From Brachypodium distachyon (lineage: Eukaryota > Streptophyta > Magnoliopsida > Poales > Poaceae), in assembly GCF_000005505.3 (NCBI RefSeq), contig NC_016132.3:1-64000 (forward strand): a stretch of DNA of 64,000 nucleotides, written 5' to 3'. The notes below the pieces were generated by a model, which was not told the DNA's origin, made no database searches, and saw only the letters and a program-made list of their open reading frames with translations. Positions 22,001 to 38,009 of the stretch are shown in pieces. Position 1 is the stretch's first letter. Each line of letters starts with the position of its first letter. The translations under genes and the position numbers were made by a program.

Positions 22001-23956
22001 AACTTCCTCTGATGTCTAACAATCTTGCATGACTCTACCTAGGTGTCATGGTTCTATCCCTCCTCCGAACCCTGAGTACACACTTAAACCAATGAAGAAG
22101 AAAATGGAAAAGCATATAGAATGTACGCCTGGAACACCATGCCCACCATGCCAAGAAGTTGTTCTGGTGCCATGTTTGGGACAGCATATAGGCCAAGAAC
22201 GTGCAGTAAGTTTCATCGACATGGCTATCTTTTGGTCAATTAATACCTCCTTCCCTCCCTCTCTCAAATGCACTTGTTTGAGCACCAGATTGTAGAAAGC
22301 ATGATATTTTTTTGTTTTTTCATATTTATGCAGATACCTTGCTCGAAAAGGAGGCAATTTCCCTGTCAGAATTTATGCGGAAACCCTCTCCCTTGTGGCA
22401 ACCATTATTGCACAAAGGCCTGCCATGTGTTAGAGATCCCATTGGGTCAGCCTAAAGCTGATATCATATTATCTCTTCATAGAAAGAACACACTTGCTGA
22501 GCCTTGTGAAGACTGCGACCTTCCTTGTCAAAGGGTCAGTTCTTTGTTTCCTTTGACATACCTCCAGTTTAGAATTGTCTGTTACAAACATTTATGCGAA
22601 ATAGCTAGTTGTGCTCTACATATTTCTTGTAAGCGTGGGTGCATGATGTTTAGTCTTATTGCTTTTTCCAGGTCAGGAATTCTCCTTGTACACATCCTTG
22701 CCCTTTGCCATGCCATGAGAACGATTGTCCACCTTGCAAAGTCCTTGTTAAAAGATCATGTCATTGTGGTGCTATGACACACTCTTTTGAGTGCGTGCAC
22801 TATAACAACTTAAATGCCAAGGAACAGCTGAAAGTAAGGTCCTGTGGTGGCCCATGTCACAGGTCAGCTACGGATTCCCAGTTCTTAATTGTTGGTGTGC
22901 TGTTATGAGTATTGTAAAAACAATAGTTATGTTGCATAATTGTAAACCAAACTTAAAGTACTGAAATTTTGGACATGTTATTTATGGCATTTGTGCAGGA
23001 AATTACCAAATTGCCCCCACTTATGCTCAGAAATATGTCACCCTGATCAATGCCCATCAGTTGATCAGTGCATGAAAAAGGTATGACCTCAGCATATGTA
23101 GTTTGAAACAACTTGTGACCTGATAACCAGCTAATAATCATGTGTTTGATCTGTTTTAGCTGATGAAACTTTATATGCAAAGTCTTAGGATATAATGATA
23201 TATTATTATTTGTGGGGAGTTTTAAGTAAATGGAATTTTAAGCTGTATTTTTTTAATGTATTTATTCCTGTACCTCTTTTGATATTTATGAAGGTCAATG
23301 TACGTTGTGCATGCAACACCCTGAAAAAGGAGTGGGTATGTCAAGATGTTCTCAAGGAGTACCGAAGATCTGGTCGTGATCCAAAAGAAGTGCCTAAAGG
23401 TCAGTTTGGAGGCGGTCTACTCCTATGTGGTGAAGATTGCGTGAAAAAGGTCAAAGTTTCTTCCACAGAGTTGCATCTCCGGAAAGTTCAGGAGGTTAAG
23501 GTACCCGAATCTACCAAATAATGTTGTTCTCTGCCAAGTTTTCACCACCAAACAATTGGATTTTGTTGGTACTTAAATATGTGCTCGTTTCCTGCAATTT
23601 CCGTTTAGAATCCTGCCATGGAAGTTGCAAACGTGCCCAAACGTAAGAAGAAGCGTGAGCGTGGAGGACAAGAACCTGCTCCGTATTCGATGTTACAGGT
23701 GTGTAAAATACAGATGTGCTGCTTACGTATTGGATCCCCTGAAGTGTGGTCCTTACCGTGCGCCTATATTTTGCAGAAAATCAAGGATTTCCTTTCGGGG
23801 CCTCTCCTGAAACTTTTGCTACTGGTAATTGCTATAGCTGGATTGGTTGGGTTGGTGGTGGTGACGGTGAAATTTATTTACCAGATTTCAGATTGGATGA
23901 ACGAAATGGAGGAGCAGAGGACCAGGCAAAGGAACCTGAGGGCTCCAAGGTTGTAA
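19027..23956 (+). CDS. NFXL2: NF-X1-type zinc finger protein NFXL2
   Basis: Thirteen exons join in phase with GT-AG introns: 19027-20223, 20662-20775, 20850-20905, 21180-21246, 21553-21645, 21856-21941, 22043-22205, 22334-22534, 22672-22862, 22999-23080, 23294-23500, 23609-23698 and 23777-23956. They give 908 residues, near the Arabidopsis NFXL2 length. An N-terminal RING/PHD-like finger (PCLICLDPI to WGCPKC, about residues 103-155) suggests E3 activity. Many NF-X1 fingers (CG.H.C...CH.G.CPPC type) fill the middle. A basic [10 protein letters not shown] patch precedes a single C-terminal membrane segment ([20 protein letters not shown], about 859-880). NFXL2 in Arabidopsis tempers stress and clock responses. 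The tandem duplication breakpoint falls inside exon 11 at 23456, but this copy is complete. Confidence 0.95.
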
Positions 23957-24444
23957 AAATATATATTTTGAGACTTTTATATATGGGTTCTTGCGCGCCC
24001 AGTAACCAGTTTTGAGATGTAGATCAATAAACGACTCTTTACTGTCGCGGTCCAGTCTCTGGAAGCGTATATCTGAAACTGAAAGGATGCCATTGTTTGG
24101 TTCATTCGTTTGTATCAAAGGAAAACGGCGTTGTATTCTGTTTGAATTGTGTTTTGAAGTTACCGTAAGGCTCCGAGCCTCCCGTTTCCATTGCATTAAC
24201 GAAACCAGGGTTTTACAGCACTCAAAGAAAAGGAAAAAAAAAAGGTTCTGAGCATCAGCTCAGCAGTCACTAAACATTTTTAGCTGCAAAGTTAACAGCA
24301 CGCCAGAGAGCTGAAGCAAAGTTACGGAGCAGAGTTGAAACGTCCCAGCATCGCATGGAGCTTCAGGTGAATCTGGGCGCTGGGAGCTTCCTTTTGGAGC
24401 AGCTCGGGAGAATATCCCTGTATACTAAAAAATAATAATTTATT

Positions 24445-24518
24445 TGGCCTATGCAGGTCTCGAACCTGCGACCTTGGCCTTATTAGGACCACGCTCTTAC
24501 CAGCTAAGCTAATAGGCC
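24445..24518 (-). tRNA. tRNA-Ile (anticodon AAU), copy 1
   Basis: The minus strand folds as a full cloverleaf. The acceptor stem GGCCTAT pairs with ATAGGCC, followed by a discriminator A. The D stem is GCTT/GAGC, the anticodon stem TGGTC/GGCCA with loop CTAATAA, and the T stem GCAGG/CCTGC with loop TTCGAGA. Anticodon AAT (AAU, read as IAU) decodes isoleucine. No intron is present and no mismatch beyond G-T pairs. An A+T-rich flank with a T run follows downstream on the minus strand, as expected for Pol III. The identical copy is at 31830-31903. Confidence 0.95.
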
Positions 24519-24998
24519 ACTTTAATTACAGTAATTAAAGAAAGTTATATATTTTTTTAATTAGAATACTAAATCCGACATGTAATCCGACAGTAAATCA
24601 AGCACAGGAGCAGAGTTAAATAACTCAAGAAGGATTCCCAACTGAACGAGCAGGCCACCAATGCAATGCAACGGCAGCAATAGTATTATTGATTGACAAA
24701 GAGAAAGGTGGATTCTCTTCCGGCTGGGCGTACGTAGCAGGGAATTCAATCTCACGAATCAGATGCCCCACCCAACGCTGGAGATGAAAAGGAAAATAAA
24801 TGTATTAATAACTTACCTTGTTAATTTGCTGACATTATCTTCTGGGACTACTCTCTCTGCCTTTCATGCCCGCCGTCCAACGATGCACGGTAGGCGCGAA
24901 AAAGGTCCAAATTCCGTCTTCACTTTCTTTACCCTGAAATCGTGATGCTTCAGCTCAGTTCAGTTGTTCTAACAAGGCTTCAAGCCAACTTCTGAAGC

Positions 24999-25009
24999 TA
25001 TATATATAT
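24999..25009 (+). promoter_or_regulatory. TATA box of PP2 copy 1
   Basis: CTATATATATATC about 52-62 bases before the PP2 ATG, at a fitting distance for a short 5' UTR. The copy 2 equivalent is at 32384-32394. Confidence 0.65.
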
Positions 25010-25060
25010 CTCACGATCAGCTAGCACTCCAGGAGAAGTCCAGTCGAGAGAAAACCGACC

Positions 25061-26157
25061 ATGGGGGCCGCGCCGTCTTCGCCAAAAGAGACGTCTTCCG
25101 TGTCATCGTGCACCGGCGATGGCCGTGCCGTGCCGATGGCGCACAGTGCTGATTCCACCTCTGGCACAAACCTGCAGGCCCAGTCCAAGCGAGCGCCGGC
25201 TCCTCACATGTTCCGGGAGATCGTCGCCAACGAGAAGGCTACTGATTTAGCTGCAATGGAAGATCAGGCCTGCACAGGGATCTTCTTGGCCGGAAAAACA
25301 AAGGTTCATTAATTTGCTTCTGAAAACATGAACTAGCATGACATGGAATCCTGTATACTCCCTCGGATCCTAAATTTTTGTCCAAATATGGATGTATATA
25401 CTCTTAAAAGGCGTCTAGATACATGTAATATTTCAACAACAATTTAGGATCGCAGGGAGTAATATATAAGCTTTGGCTTTTGATTTTGAACATGGTTATG
25501 CTTCAAACTTTCAATGAATGCAGAAGTACTGGGTGGATGAGAGGACCAGGCACAACTGCTTCATGCTGCTCCCAAGAGGCCTAGCCGTCACTTGGAGTGA
25601 AGACCCCAGATACTGGACTTGGCATGCCCTGAAAGAAGGAAGGTACTGTAATTCAGAATCACAACATGTACATCTACATACGTAAAGATGATTTTTTTTA
25701 GTTGTTCACAGATCATGCTCTCAGGAATTAGACTTAATTACCATGCTGTTTCTGAACCTGACATGTTTAACAAATCAGCGACGGCGAAGCTGAAAAAATC
25801 GAGGCAGTGATGCTGCAGAACGTCTGCTGGTTGGAGGTTCATGGGAAGCTGGAGCTGTCCCATCTTACACCGGGAGTCACCTATGAGGTTGTCTTCGAAG
25901 TGATGCTCAAAGATCCAGCCTATGGATGGTCTGTGCCGGTGAACCTCCAGCTCAAACTCCCCGACGGAACGGTCCAGCAGCGCAAAGAGAATCTGCTGGA
26001 GAAGCCCAGGGAGAAGTGGCTGCAGCTCAAGGTTGGGGAGGTTAAACCACAGATGGGGCAGAATGGAGAGGTTGGGATCTCTATGTTTGAGTATGATGGT
26101 GGGGAGTGGAAGAGGGGGCTCCTCATCAAGGGCATCAAGATCATCCCAAAAAAATGA
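25061..26157 (+). CDS. Phloem protein 2 (PP2-A1-like) lectin, copy 1
   Basis: Three exons (25061-25303, 25524-25642, 25779-26157) give 246 residues. After a variable Ser/Ala-rich N-terminus comes the PP2 core: KYWVDERTRHNCFMLLPRGL, VTWSEDPRYWTWH, VCWLEVHGKLELSHLTPG, YEVVFEVMLKD..YGWSVPVNLQL, EKWLQLKVGE, and GGEWKRGLLIKGIKI at the end. PP2 proteins are chitin-oligomer-binding lectins of phloem sap and companion cells, implicated in wound and insect responses. No F-box or TIR domain is fused. Intron 1 holds a Stowaway MITE. The start is the only ATG in good context just after the TATA box. The copy at 32446-33542 reads identically. Confidence 0.93.
25358..25459. mobile_element. Stowaway-like MITE in PP2 intron 1 (copy 1)
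   Basis: CTCCCTCGGATCCTAAATTTTTG at the left is mirrored by CAATTTAGGATCGCAGGGAG at the right, with TA flanks: about 102 bp. It does not disturb the splice sites. The same element is at 32743-32844 in the second unit. Confidence 0.8.
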
Positions 26158-26902
26158 TCTGGTTGGTGTTTTATTATCGATGATCGATAGCTTTTTGTTT
26201 GTCAAATGCGCTAAGATCAGCGTGATGCATGGGAATAATATTTGTGCTGTTACAAAATCCAAGACTTCCGAAAGAATGTTTATCTTCCCAAAATTCTTGC
26301 ACTAGAAAGAATATGAGAGTACCTGGTTATTCTGAACCTCCGAGTAGTACTTCTTTTCTGTAACATATGCCACGCTTAAAACATCTTTTATTTTTCAAAG
26401 ACGGAACTAAATGCACGTTGTTTTGTATGAGAAGAAGAATGCCCACAAAGCACAAAAGCATACAATTCACCAAGGTTAACATATTCCAAGCTTAACATGT
26501 TGCTTAACATCTTTGATAATTATGTCAGCAAGAGGGTCAGGGAGACCCCAAGCCTGCAACTTGATCTAGAATGGTACTGTTGTCTCTTCTACAGATAATA
26601 GTGAACATGGTAGCATGGTATTGTGTCAAATAAGTACGTACGTGAATATTCCAAATTACATTACATTAACATTCCAGTGCTCAGTATACATGAAAACTGA
26701 AAACAAAACTCTCATCAGACAACTTTGATGGGAATTATGTTCCAATTTCTAAAGTTACTGCACTGAAATAATTAATAATGCCAAGTAGCCAACATCAATC
26801 GAACAGAGCATATCTCCTCAACTGAAACGTGTGAGCCAGGCTTGAAATTGTACAACAAGATGGCTTCATAGCGTGACCTTCCATTTTAAGCGAAAGAAAT
26901 AT

Positions 26903-29457
<2,555 letters not shown>

Positions 29458-30231
29458 ATGGCGTCTCTCCTCTTCCTCCCGCACACCACCCCCGCGCCCA
29501 CCCTGCGCGCCAAGCTCCTGCCCGGTCCTCGAACCATCATCACCTGCGGCCCGCGCGACAACCGCGGCCCGCTCCAGCGGGGCCGTTCCCTCTCCACGGA
29601 GGCCATCCACGCCGTGCAGGCCCTCAAGCGCCTCACCGCCGCCGACCGCTCCCCTCCCGCCGCCACGGCCGCGGCCTCCGCCGCCCTCGGCCGCCTCCTC
29701 CGCGCCGACCTCCTCGCCGCCATGGCCGAGCTCCAGCGCCAGGGCCACTGGTCCCTCGCCCTCGCCGCGCTCCACGTCGCCCGCGCCGAGCCCTGGTACC
29801 GCCCCGACCCGGAGCTCTACGCCACCTTCGTCTCCTCCTCGCCCTCCAACGACCCCGCCGCCGCAGCTGCCGTGGACGCGCTCGTCGAGGCCTTCATCGA
29901 GGAGAAGGAGCGGGGCGCCGCCGGCGGGTCCTCGGAGGGGGTGTGGGTCGGGGAGGACGTGTACAAGCTGACGCGGCTGGTGCGCGCGCTGGTGGCCAAG
30001 GGCAGGGCGCGCGCCGCCTGGAGGGTGTACGAGGCGGCGGTCAGGAAGGGAGGCTGCGAGGTGGACGAGTACATGTACAGGGTGATGGCCAAAGGGATGA
30101 AGCGGCTGGGGCTTGACGAGGAAGCGGCGGAGGTGGAGGCGGACTTGGCCGACTGGGAGGCCAGGCACCTGCCCGACGAAATGCGCCCGAGGGAGAAGAG
30201 CAAGACGGCTGTGACTGGCTCTGTTGTTTAG
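29458..30231 (+). CDS. THA8-like plastid PPR protein, copy 1
   Basis: An intronless gene of 257 residues. The N-terminus (MASLLFLPHTTPAPTLRAKL) is Ser/Thr/Arg-rich like a chloroplast transit peptide. Then comes the family signature RGPLQRGRSLSTEAIHAVQALKR, followed by helical hairpins such as LLAAMAELQRQGHWSLALAA, DVYKLTRLVRALVAKGRARAAW and YMYRVMAKGMKRLGLDEEA. THA8 is a short PPR protein needed for group II intron splicing in plastids; THA8-like members are close relatives, and the exact target cannot be read from sequence. The second copy (36843-37616) is identical. Confidence 0.87.
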   Translation: MASLLFLPHTTPAPTLRAKLLPGPRTIITCGPRDNRGPLQRGRSLSTEAIHAVQALKRLTAADRSPPAATAAASAALGRLLRADLLAAMAELQRQGHWSLALAALHVARAEPWYRPDPELYATFVSSSPSNDPAAAAAVDALVEAFIEEKERGAAGGSSEGVWVGEDVYKLTRLVRALVAKGRARAAWRVYEAAVRKGGCEVDEYMYRVMAKGMKRLGLDEEAAEVEADLADWEARHLPDEMRPREKSKTAVTGSVV

Positions 30232-30624
30232 TTCAGTAAATCGAGAGACCTAGTAATGATGATTTTGCATGCCTTTCATAGTTAAAGACTGATGAACAAC
30301 AATTTCTCCTCTTTCGACCTCCGTCTACGGTTTGCAGATCGCGCAAGAATGGACGTTACTACTTCACTTGTTTTGAAATCTGACTGTTCCATTGCAAACT
30401 GCAATGTTTTTCAGGTTTATCGTCAGTCACAGACTCACAGCTAGTGTGGCGTTGAGCTCGGAGCTGAAGGTGGAACTGTTAAATTCTGTGACTATCATGT
30501 AAACTTTACAAATAAGAAACAACCACAACGCTGAATACATCATGGCCAAAACTAAATCAGGAGGAGTCAGTCAAGTGATAGACGCTACGTAAATTAAGGC
30601 CATCGCCCATATGCTTTTGCTTGC
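30232..30624. other. 3' flanks of THA8-like and the truncated WRKY copy
   Basis: A convergent intergenic gap with no gene; it is repeated at 37617-38009. Confidence 0.5.
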
Positions 30625-30837
30625 CTAGCAGAGAAGGAGCGAGTCGACGAACAAGTCGTCCCTGGGCTCGTCCTTGGTGTTGGTGAGCATCTCCAGAGTG
30701 TAGGGGCCCTGTTGTCCGTGTCCGGCGGCAGCAGCAGAGGAAGAGGACGTCGTCGGGCGGCCGAGCGGCACGTCGTGGTTGTGCTTGCCCTCGTAGGTGG
30801 TGATGACGGCGCGGTTGTCGTGCGACGCCCGCTCCAC
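30625..30837 (-). pseudogene. WRKY53 3' fragment (truncated copy at duplication junction)
   Basis: This is the last 213 bases of the final WRKY53 exon, identical to 38010-38222, from [10 protein letters not shown] to the C-terminal SLLLC stop. The WRKYGQK heptad and the two zinc-binding Cys are missing; only the EGKHNHD part of the finger remains. On its 5' side the frame runs on into antisense NFXL2 sequence, making a 103-codon chimeric ORF to 30936 that has no promoter of its own. Non-functional remnant created by the tandem duplication. Confidence 0.9.
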
Positions 30838-30840
30838 GCC
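30838..30840. other. 3-bp filler at the tandem duplication junction
   Basis: GCC lies between the last base shared with the WRKY53 exon (30837/38222) and the first shared with NFXL2 exon 11 (30841/23456). It matches neither flank. There is no microhomology to speak of, consistent with end-joining with a small filler. Confidence 0.75.
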
Positions 30841-31341
30841 GTTTCTTCCACAGAGTTGCATCTCCGGAAAGTTCAGGAGGTTAAGGTACCCGAATCTACC
30901 AAATAATGTTGTTCTCTGCCAAGTTTTCACCACCAAACAATTGGATTTTGTTGGTACTTAAATATGTGCTCGTTTCCTGCAATTTCCGTTTAGAATCCTG
31001 CCATGGAAGTTGCAAACGTGCCCAAACGTAAGAAGAAGCGTGAGCGTGGAGGACAAGAACCTGCTCCGTATTCGATGTTACAGGTGTGTAAAATACAGAT
31101 GTGCTGCTTACGTATTGGATCCCCTGAAGTGTGGTCCTTACCGTGCGCCTATATTTTGCAGAAAATCAAGGATTTCCTTTCGGGGCCTCTCCTGAAACTT
31201 TTGCTACTGGTAATTGCTATAGCTGGATTGGTTGGGTTGGTGGTGGTGACGGTGAAATTTATTTACCAGATTTCAGATTGGATGAACGAAATGGAGGAGC
31301 AGAGGACCAGGCAAAGGAACCTGAGGGCTCCAAGGTTGTAA
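30841..31341 (+). pseudogene. NFXL2 3' fragment (exons 11 partial, 12, 13)
   Basis: The last 45 bases of exon 11 (to 30885), exon 12 (30994-31083) and exon 13 (31162-31341) recur with splice sites intact. There is no upstream gene body, so only the basic patch and C-terminal membrane segment could be made, and no promoter is visible. Duplication by-product. Confidence 0.93.
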
Positions 31342-31829
31342 AAATATATATTTTGAGACTTTTATATATGGGTTCTTGCGCGCCCAGTAACCAGTTTTGA
31401 GATGTAGATCAATAAACGACTCTTTACTGTCGCGGTCCAGTCTCTGGAAGCGTATATCTGAAACTGAAAGGATGCCATTGTTTGGTTCATTCGTTTGTAT
31501 CAAAGGAAAACGGCGTTGTATTCTGTTTGAATTGTGTTTTGAAGTTACCGTAAGGCTCCGAGCCTCCCGTTTCCATTGCATTAACGAAACCAGGGTTTTA
31601 CAGCACTCAAAGAAAAGGAAAAAAAAAAGGTTCTGAGCATCAGCTCAGCAGTCACTAAACATTTTTAGCTGCAAAGTTAACAGCACGCCAGAGAGCTGAA
31701 GCAAAGTTACGGAGCAGAGTTGAAACGTCCCAGCATCGCATGGAGCTTCAGGTGAATCTGGGCGCTGGGAGCTTCCTTTTGGAGCAGCTCGGGAGAATAT
31801 CCCTGTATACTAAAAAATAATAATTTATT

Positions 31830-31903
31830 TGGCCTATGCAGGTCTCGAACCTGCGACCTTGGCCTTATTAGGACCACGCTCTTACCAGCTAAGCTAATAG
31901 GCC
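31830..31903 (-). tRNA. tRNA-Ile (anticodon AAU), copy 2
   Basis: Identical cloverleaf to 24445-24518, including flanks. Because Pol III promoters are internal and the flank is copied too, this copy should be as active as the first. Confidence 0.95.
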
Positions 31904-32383
31904 ACTTTAATTACAGTAATTAAAGAAAGTTATATATTTTTTTAATTAGAATACTAAATCCGACATGTAATCCGACAGTAAATCAAGCACAGGAGCAGAG
32001 TTAAATAACTCAAGAAGGATTCCCAACTGAACGAGCAGGCCACCAATGCAATGCAACGGCAGCAATAGTATTATTGATTGACAAAGAGAAAGGTGGATTC
32101 TCTTCCGGCTGGGCGTACGTAGCAGGGAATTCAATCTCACGAATCAGATGCCCCACCCAACGCTGGAGATGAAAAGGAAAATAAATGTATTAATAACTTA
32201 CCTTGTTAATTTGCTGACATTATCTTCTGGGACTACTCTCTCTGCCTTTCATGCCCGCCGTCCAACGATGCACGGTAGGCGCGAAAAAGGTCCAAATTCC
32301 GTCTTCACTTTCTTTACCCTGAAATCGTGATGCTTCAGCTCAGTTCAGTTGTTCTAACAAGGCTTCAAGCCAACTTCTGAAGC

Positions 32384-32394
32384 TATATATATAT
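32384..32394 (+). promoter_or_regulatory. TATA box of PP2 copy 2
   Basis: Same CTATATATATATC element as at 24999, 52-62 bases before the copy 2 ATG. About 1.5 kb of upstream sequence is inside the duplicated unit, so the proximal promoter is complete. Confidence 0.65.
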
Positions 32395-32445
32395 CTCACG
32401 ATCAGCTAGCACTCCAGGAGAAGTCCAGTCGAGAGAAAACCGACC

Positions 32446-33542
32446 ATGGGGGCCGCGCCGTCTTCGCCAAAAGAGACGTCTTCCGTGTCATCGTGCACCG
32501 GCGATGGCCGTGCCGTGCCGATGGCGCACAGTGCTGATTCCACCTCTGGCACAAACCTGCAGGCCCAGTCCAAGCGAGCGCCGGCTCCTCACATGTTCCG
32601 GGAGATCGTCGCCAACGAGAAGGCTACTGATTTAGCTGCAATGGAAGATCAGGCCTGCACAGGGATCTTCTTGGCCGGAAAAACAAAGGTTCATTAATTT
32701 GCTTCTGAAAACATGAACTAGCATGACATGGAATCCTGTATACTCCCTCGGATCCTAAATTTTTGTCCAAATATGGATGTATATACTCTTAAAAGGCGTC
32801 TAGATACATGTAATATTTCAACAACAATTTAGGATCGCAGGGAGTAATATATAAGCTTTGGCTTTTGATTTTGAACATGGTTATGCTTCAAACTTTCAAT
32901 GAATGCAGAAGTACTGGGTGGATGAGAGGACCAGGCACAACTGCTTCATGCTGCTCCCAAGAGGCCTAGCCGTCACTTGGAGTGAAGACCCCAGATACTG
33001 GACTTGGCATGCCCTGAAAGAAGGAAGGTACTGTAATTCAGAATCACAACATGTACATCTACATACGTAAAGATGATTTTTTTTAGTTGTTCACAGATCA
33101 TGCTCTCAGGAATTAGACTTAATTACCATGCTGTTTCTGAACCTGACATGTTTAACAAATCAGCGACGGCGAAGCTGAAAAAATCGAGGCAGTGATGCTG
33201 CAGAACGTCTGCTGGTTGGAGGTTCATGGGAAGCTGGAGCTGTCCCATCTTACACCGGGAGTCACCTATGAGGTTGTCTTCGAAGTGATGCTCAAAGATC
33301 CAGCCTATGGATGGTCTGTGCCGGTGAACCTCCAGCTCAAACTCCCCGACGGAACGGTCCAGCAGCGCAAAGAGAATCTGCTGGAGAAGCCCAGGGAGAA
33401 GTGGCTGCAGCTCAAGGTTGGGGAGGTTAAACCACAGATGGGGCAGAATGGAGAGGTTGGGATCTCTATGTTTGAGTATGATGGTGGGGAGTGGAAGAGG
33501 GGGCTCCTCATCAAGGGCATCAAGATCATCCCAAAAAAATGA
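32446..33542 (+). CDS. Phloem protein 2 (PP2-A1-like) lectin, copy 2
   Basis: Exons 32446-32688, 32909-33027 and 33164-33542 give the same 246-residue protein as the 25061 copy, with the PP2 core (KYWVD, NCFMLLPRGL, VCWLEVHGK, IKGIKI) and the same intronic MITE. I found no difference in coding or intron sequence. With complete proximal promoter sequence, it is expected to double the dose rather than to have a new role. Confidence 0.93.
32743..32844. mobile_element. Stowaway-like MITE in PP2 intron 1 (copy 2)
   Basis: Duplicate of the 25358-25459 element, identical as far as I can see. Confidence 0.8.
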
Positions 33543-34287
33543 TCTGGTTGGTGTTTTATTATCGATGATCGATAGCTTTTTGTTTGTCAAATGCGCTAAG
33601 ATCAGCGTGATGCATGGGAATAATATTTGTGCTGTTACAAAATCCAAGACTTCCGAAAGAATGTTTATCTTCCCAAAATTCTTGCACTAGAAAGAATATG
33701 AGAGTACCTGGTTATTCTGAACCTCCGAGTAGTACTTCTTTTCTGTAACATATGCCACGCTTAAAACATCTTTTATTTTTCAAAGACGGAACTAAATGCA
33801 CGTTGTTTTGTATGAGAAGAAGAATGCCCACAAAGCACAAAAGCATACAATTCACCAAGGTTAACATATTCCAAGCTTAACATGTTGCTTAACATCTTTG
33901 ATAATTATGTCAGCAAGAGGGTCAGGGAGACCCCAAGCCTGCAACTTGATCTAGAATGGTACTGTTGTCTCTTCTACAGATAATAGTGAACATGGTAGCA
34001 TGGTATTGTGTCAAATAAGTACGTACGTGAATATTCCAAATTACATTACATTAACATTCCAGTGCTCAGTATACATGAAAACTGAAAACAAAACTCTCAT
34101 CAGACAACTTTGATGGGAATTATGTTCCAATTTCTAAAGTTACTGCACTGAAATAATTAATAATGCCAAGTAGCCAACATCAATCGAACAGAGCATATCT
34201 CCTCAACTGAAACGTGTGAGCCAGGCTTGAAATTGTACAACAAGATGGCTTCATAGCGTGACCTTCCATTTTAAGCGAAAGAAATAT

Positions 34288-36842
<2,555 letters not shown>

Positions 36843-37616
36843 ATGGCGTCTCTCCTCTTCCTCCCGCACACCACCCCCGCGCCCACCCTGCGCGCCAAGC
36901 TCCTGCCCGGTCCTCGAACCATCATCACCTGCGGCCCGCGCGACAACCGCGGCCCGCTCCAGCGGGGCCGTTCCCTCTCCACGGAGGCCATCCACGCCGT
37001 GCAGGCCCTCAAGCGCCTCACCGCCGCCGACCGCTCCCCTCCCGCCGCCACGGCCGCGGCCTCCGCCGCCCTCGGCCGCCTCCTCCGCGCCGACCTCCTC
37101 GCCGCCATGGCCGAGCTCCAGCGCCAGGGCCACTGGTCCCTCGCCCTCGCCGCGCTCCACGTCGCCCGCGCCGAGCCCTGGTACCGCCCCGACCCGGAGC
37201 TCTACGCCACCTTCGTCTCCTCCTCGCCCTCCAACGACCCCGCCGCCGCAGCTGCCGTGGACGCGCTCGTCGAGGCCTTCATCGAGGAGAAGGAGCGGGG
37301 CGCCGCCGGCGGGTCCTCGGAGGGGGTGTGGGTCGGGGAGGACGTGTACAAGCTGACGCGGCTGGTGCGCGCGCTGGTGGCCAAGGGCAGGGCGCGCGCC
37401 GCCTGGAGGGTGTACGAGGCGGCGGTCAGGAAGGGAGGCTGCGAGGTGGACGAGTACATGTACAGGGTGATGGCCAAAGGGATGAAGCGGCTGGGGCTTG
37501 ACGAGGAAGCGGCGGAGGTGGAGGCGGACTTGGCCGACTGGGAGGCCAGGCACCTGCCCGACGAAATGCGCCCGAGGGAGAAGAGCAAGACGGCTGTGAC
37601 TGGCTCTGTTGTTTAG
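36843..37616 (+). CDS. THA8-like plastid PPR protein, copy 2
   Basis: Identical 257-residue reading frame to 29458-30231, with the same transit-peptide-like start, RGPLQRGRSLSTEAI signature and PPR-like helices. No lesion. Confidence 0.87.
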   Translation: MASLLFLPHTTPAPTLRAKLLPGPRTIITCGPRDNRGPLQRGRSLSTEAIHAVQALKRLTAADRSPPAATAAASAALGRLLRADLLAAMAELQRQGHWSLALAALHVARAEPWYRPDPELYATFVSSSPSNDPAAAAAVDALVEAFIEEKERGAAGGSSEGVWVGEDVYKLTRLVRALVAKGRARAAWRVYEAAVRKGGCEVDEYMYRVMAKGMKRLGLDEEAAEVEADLADWEARHLPDEMRPREKSKTAVTGSVV

Positions 37617-38009
37617 TTCAGTAAATCGAGAGACCTAGTAATGATGATTTTGCATGCCTTTCATAGTTAAAGACTGATGAACAACAATTTCTCCTCTTTC
37701 GACCTCCGTCTACGGTTTGCAGATCGCGCAAGAATGGACGTTACTACTTCACTTGTTTTGAAATCTGACTGTTCCATTGCAAACTGCAATGTTTTTCAGG
37801 TTTATCGTCAGTCACAGACTCACAGCTAGTGTGGCGTTGAGCTCGGAGCTGAAGGTGGAACTGTTAAATTCTGTGACTATCATGTAAACTTTACAAATAA
37901 GAAACAACCACAACGCTGAATACATCATGGCCAAAACTAAATCAGGAGGAGTCAGTCAAGTGATAGACGCTACGTAAATTAAGGCCATCGCCCATATGCT
38001 TTTGCTTGC

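Noticed and set aside
23041..23520. Possible frameshift in NFXL2 from separate short frames
   Set aside because: All breaks coincide with GT-AG introns in correct phase; the 13-exon model is continuous.
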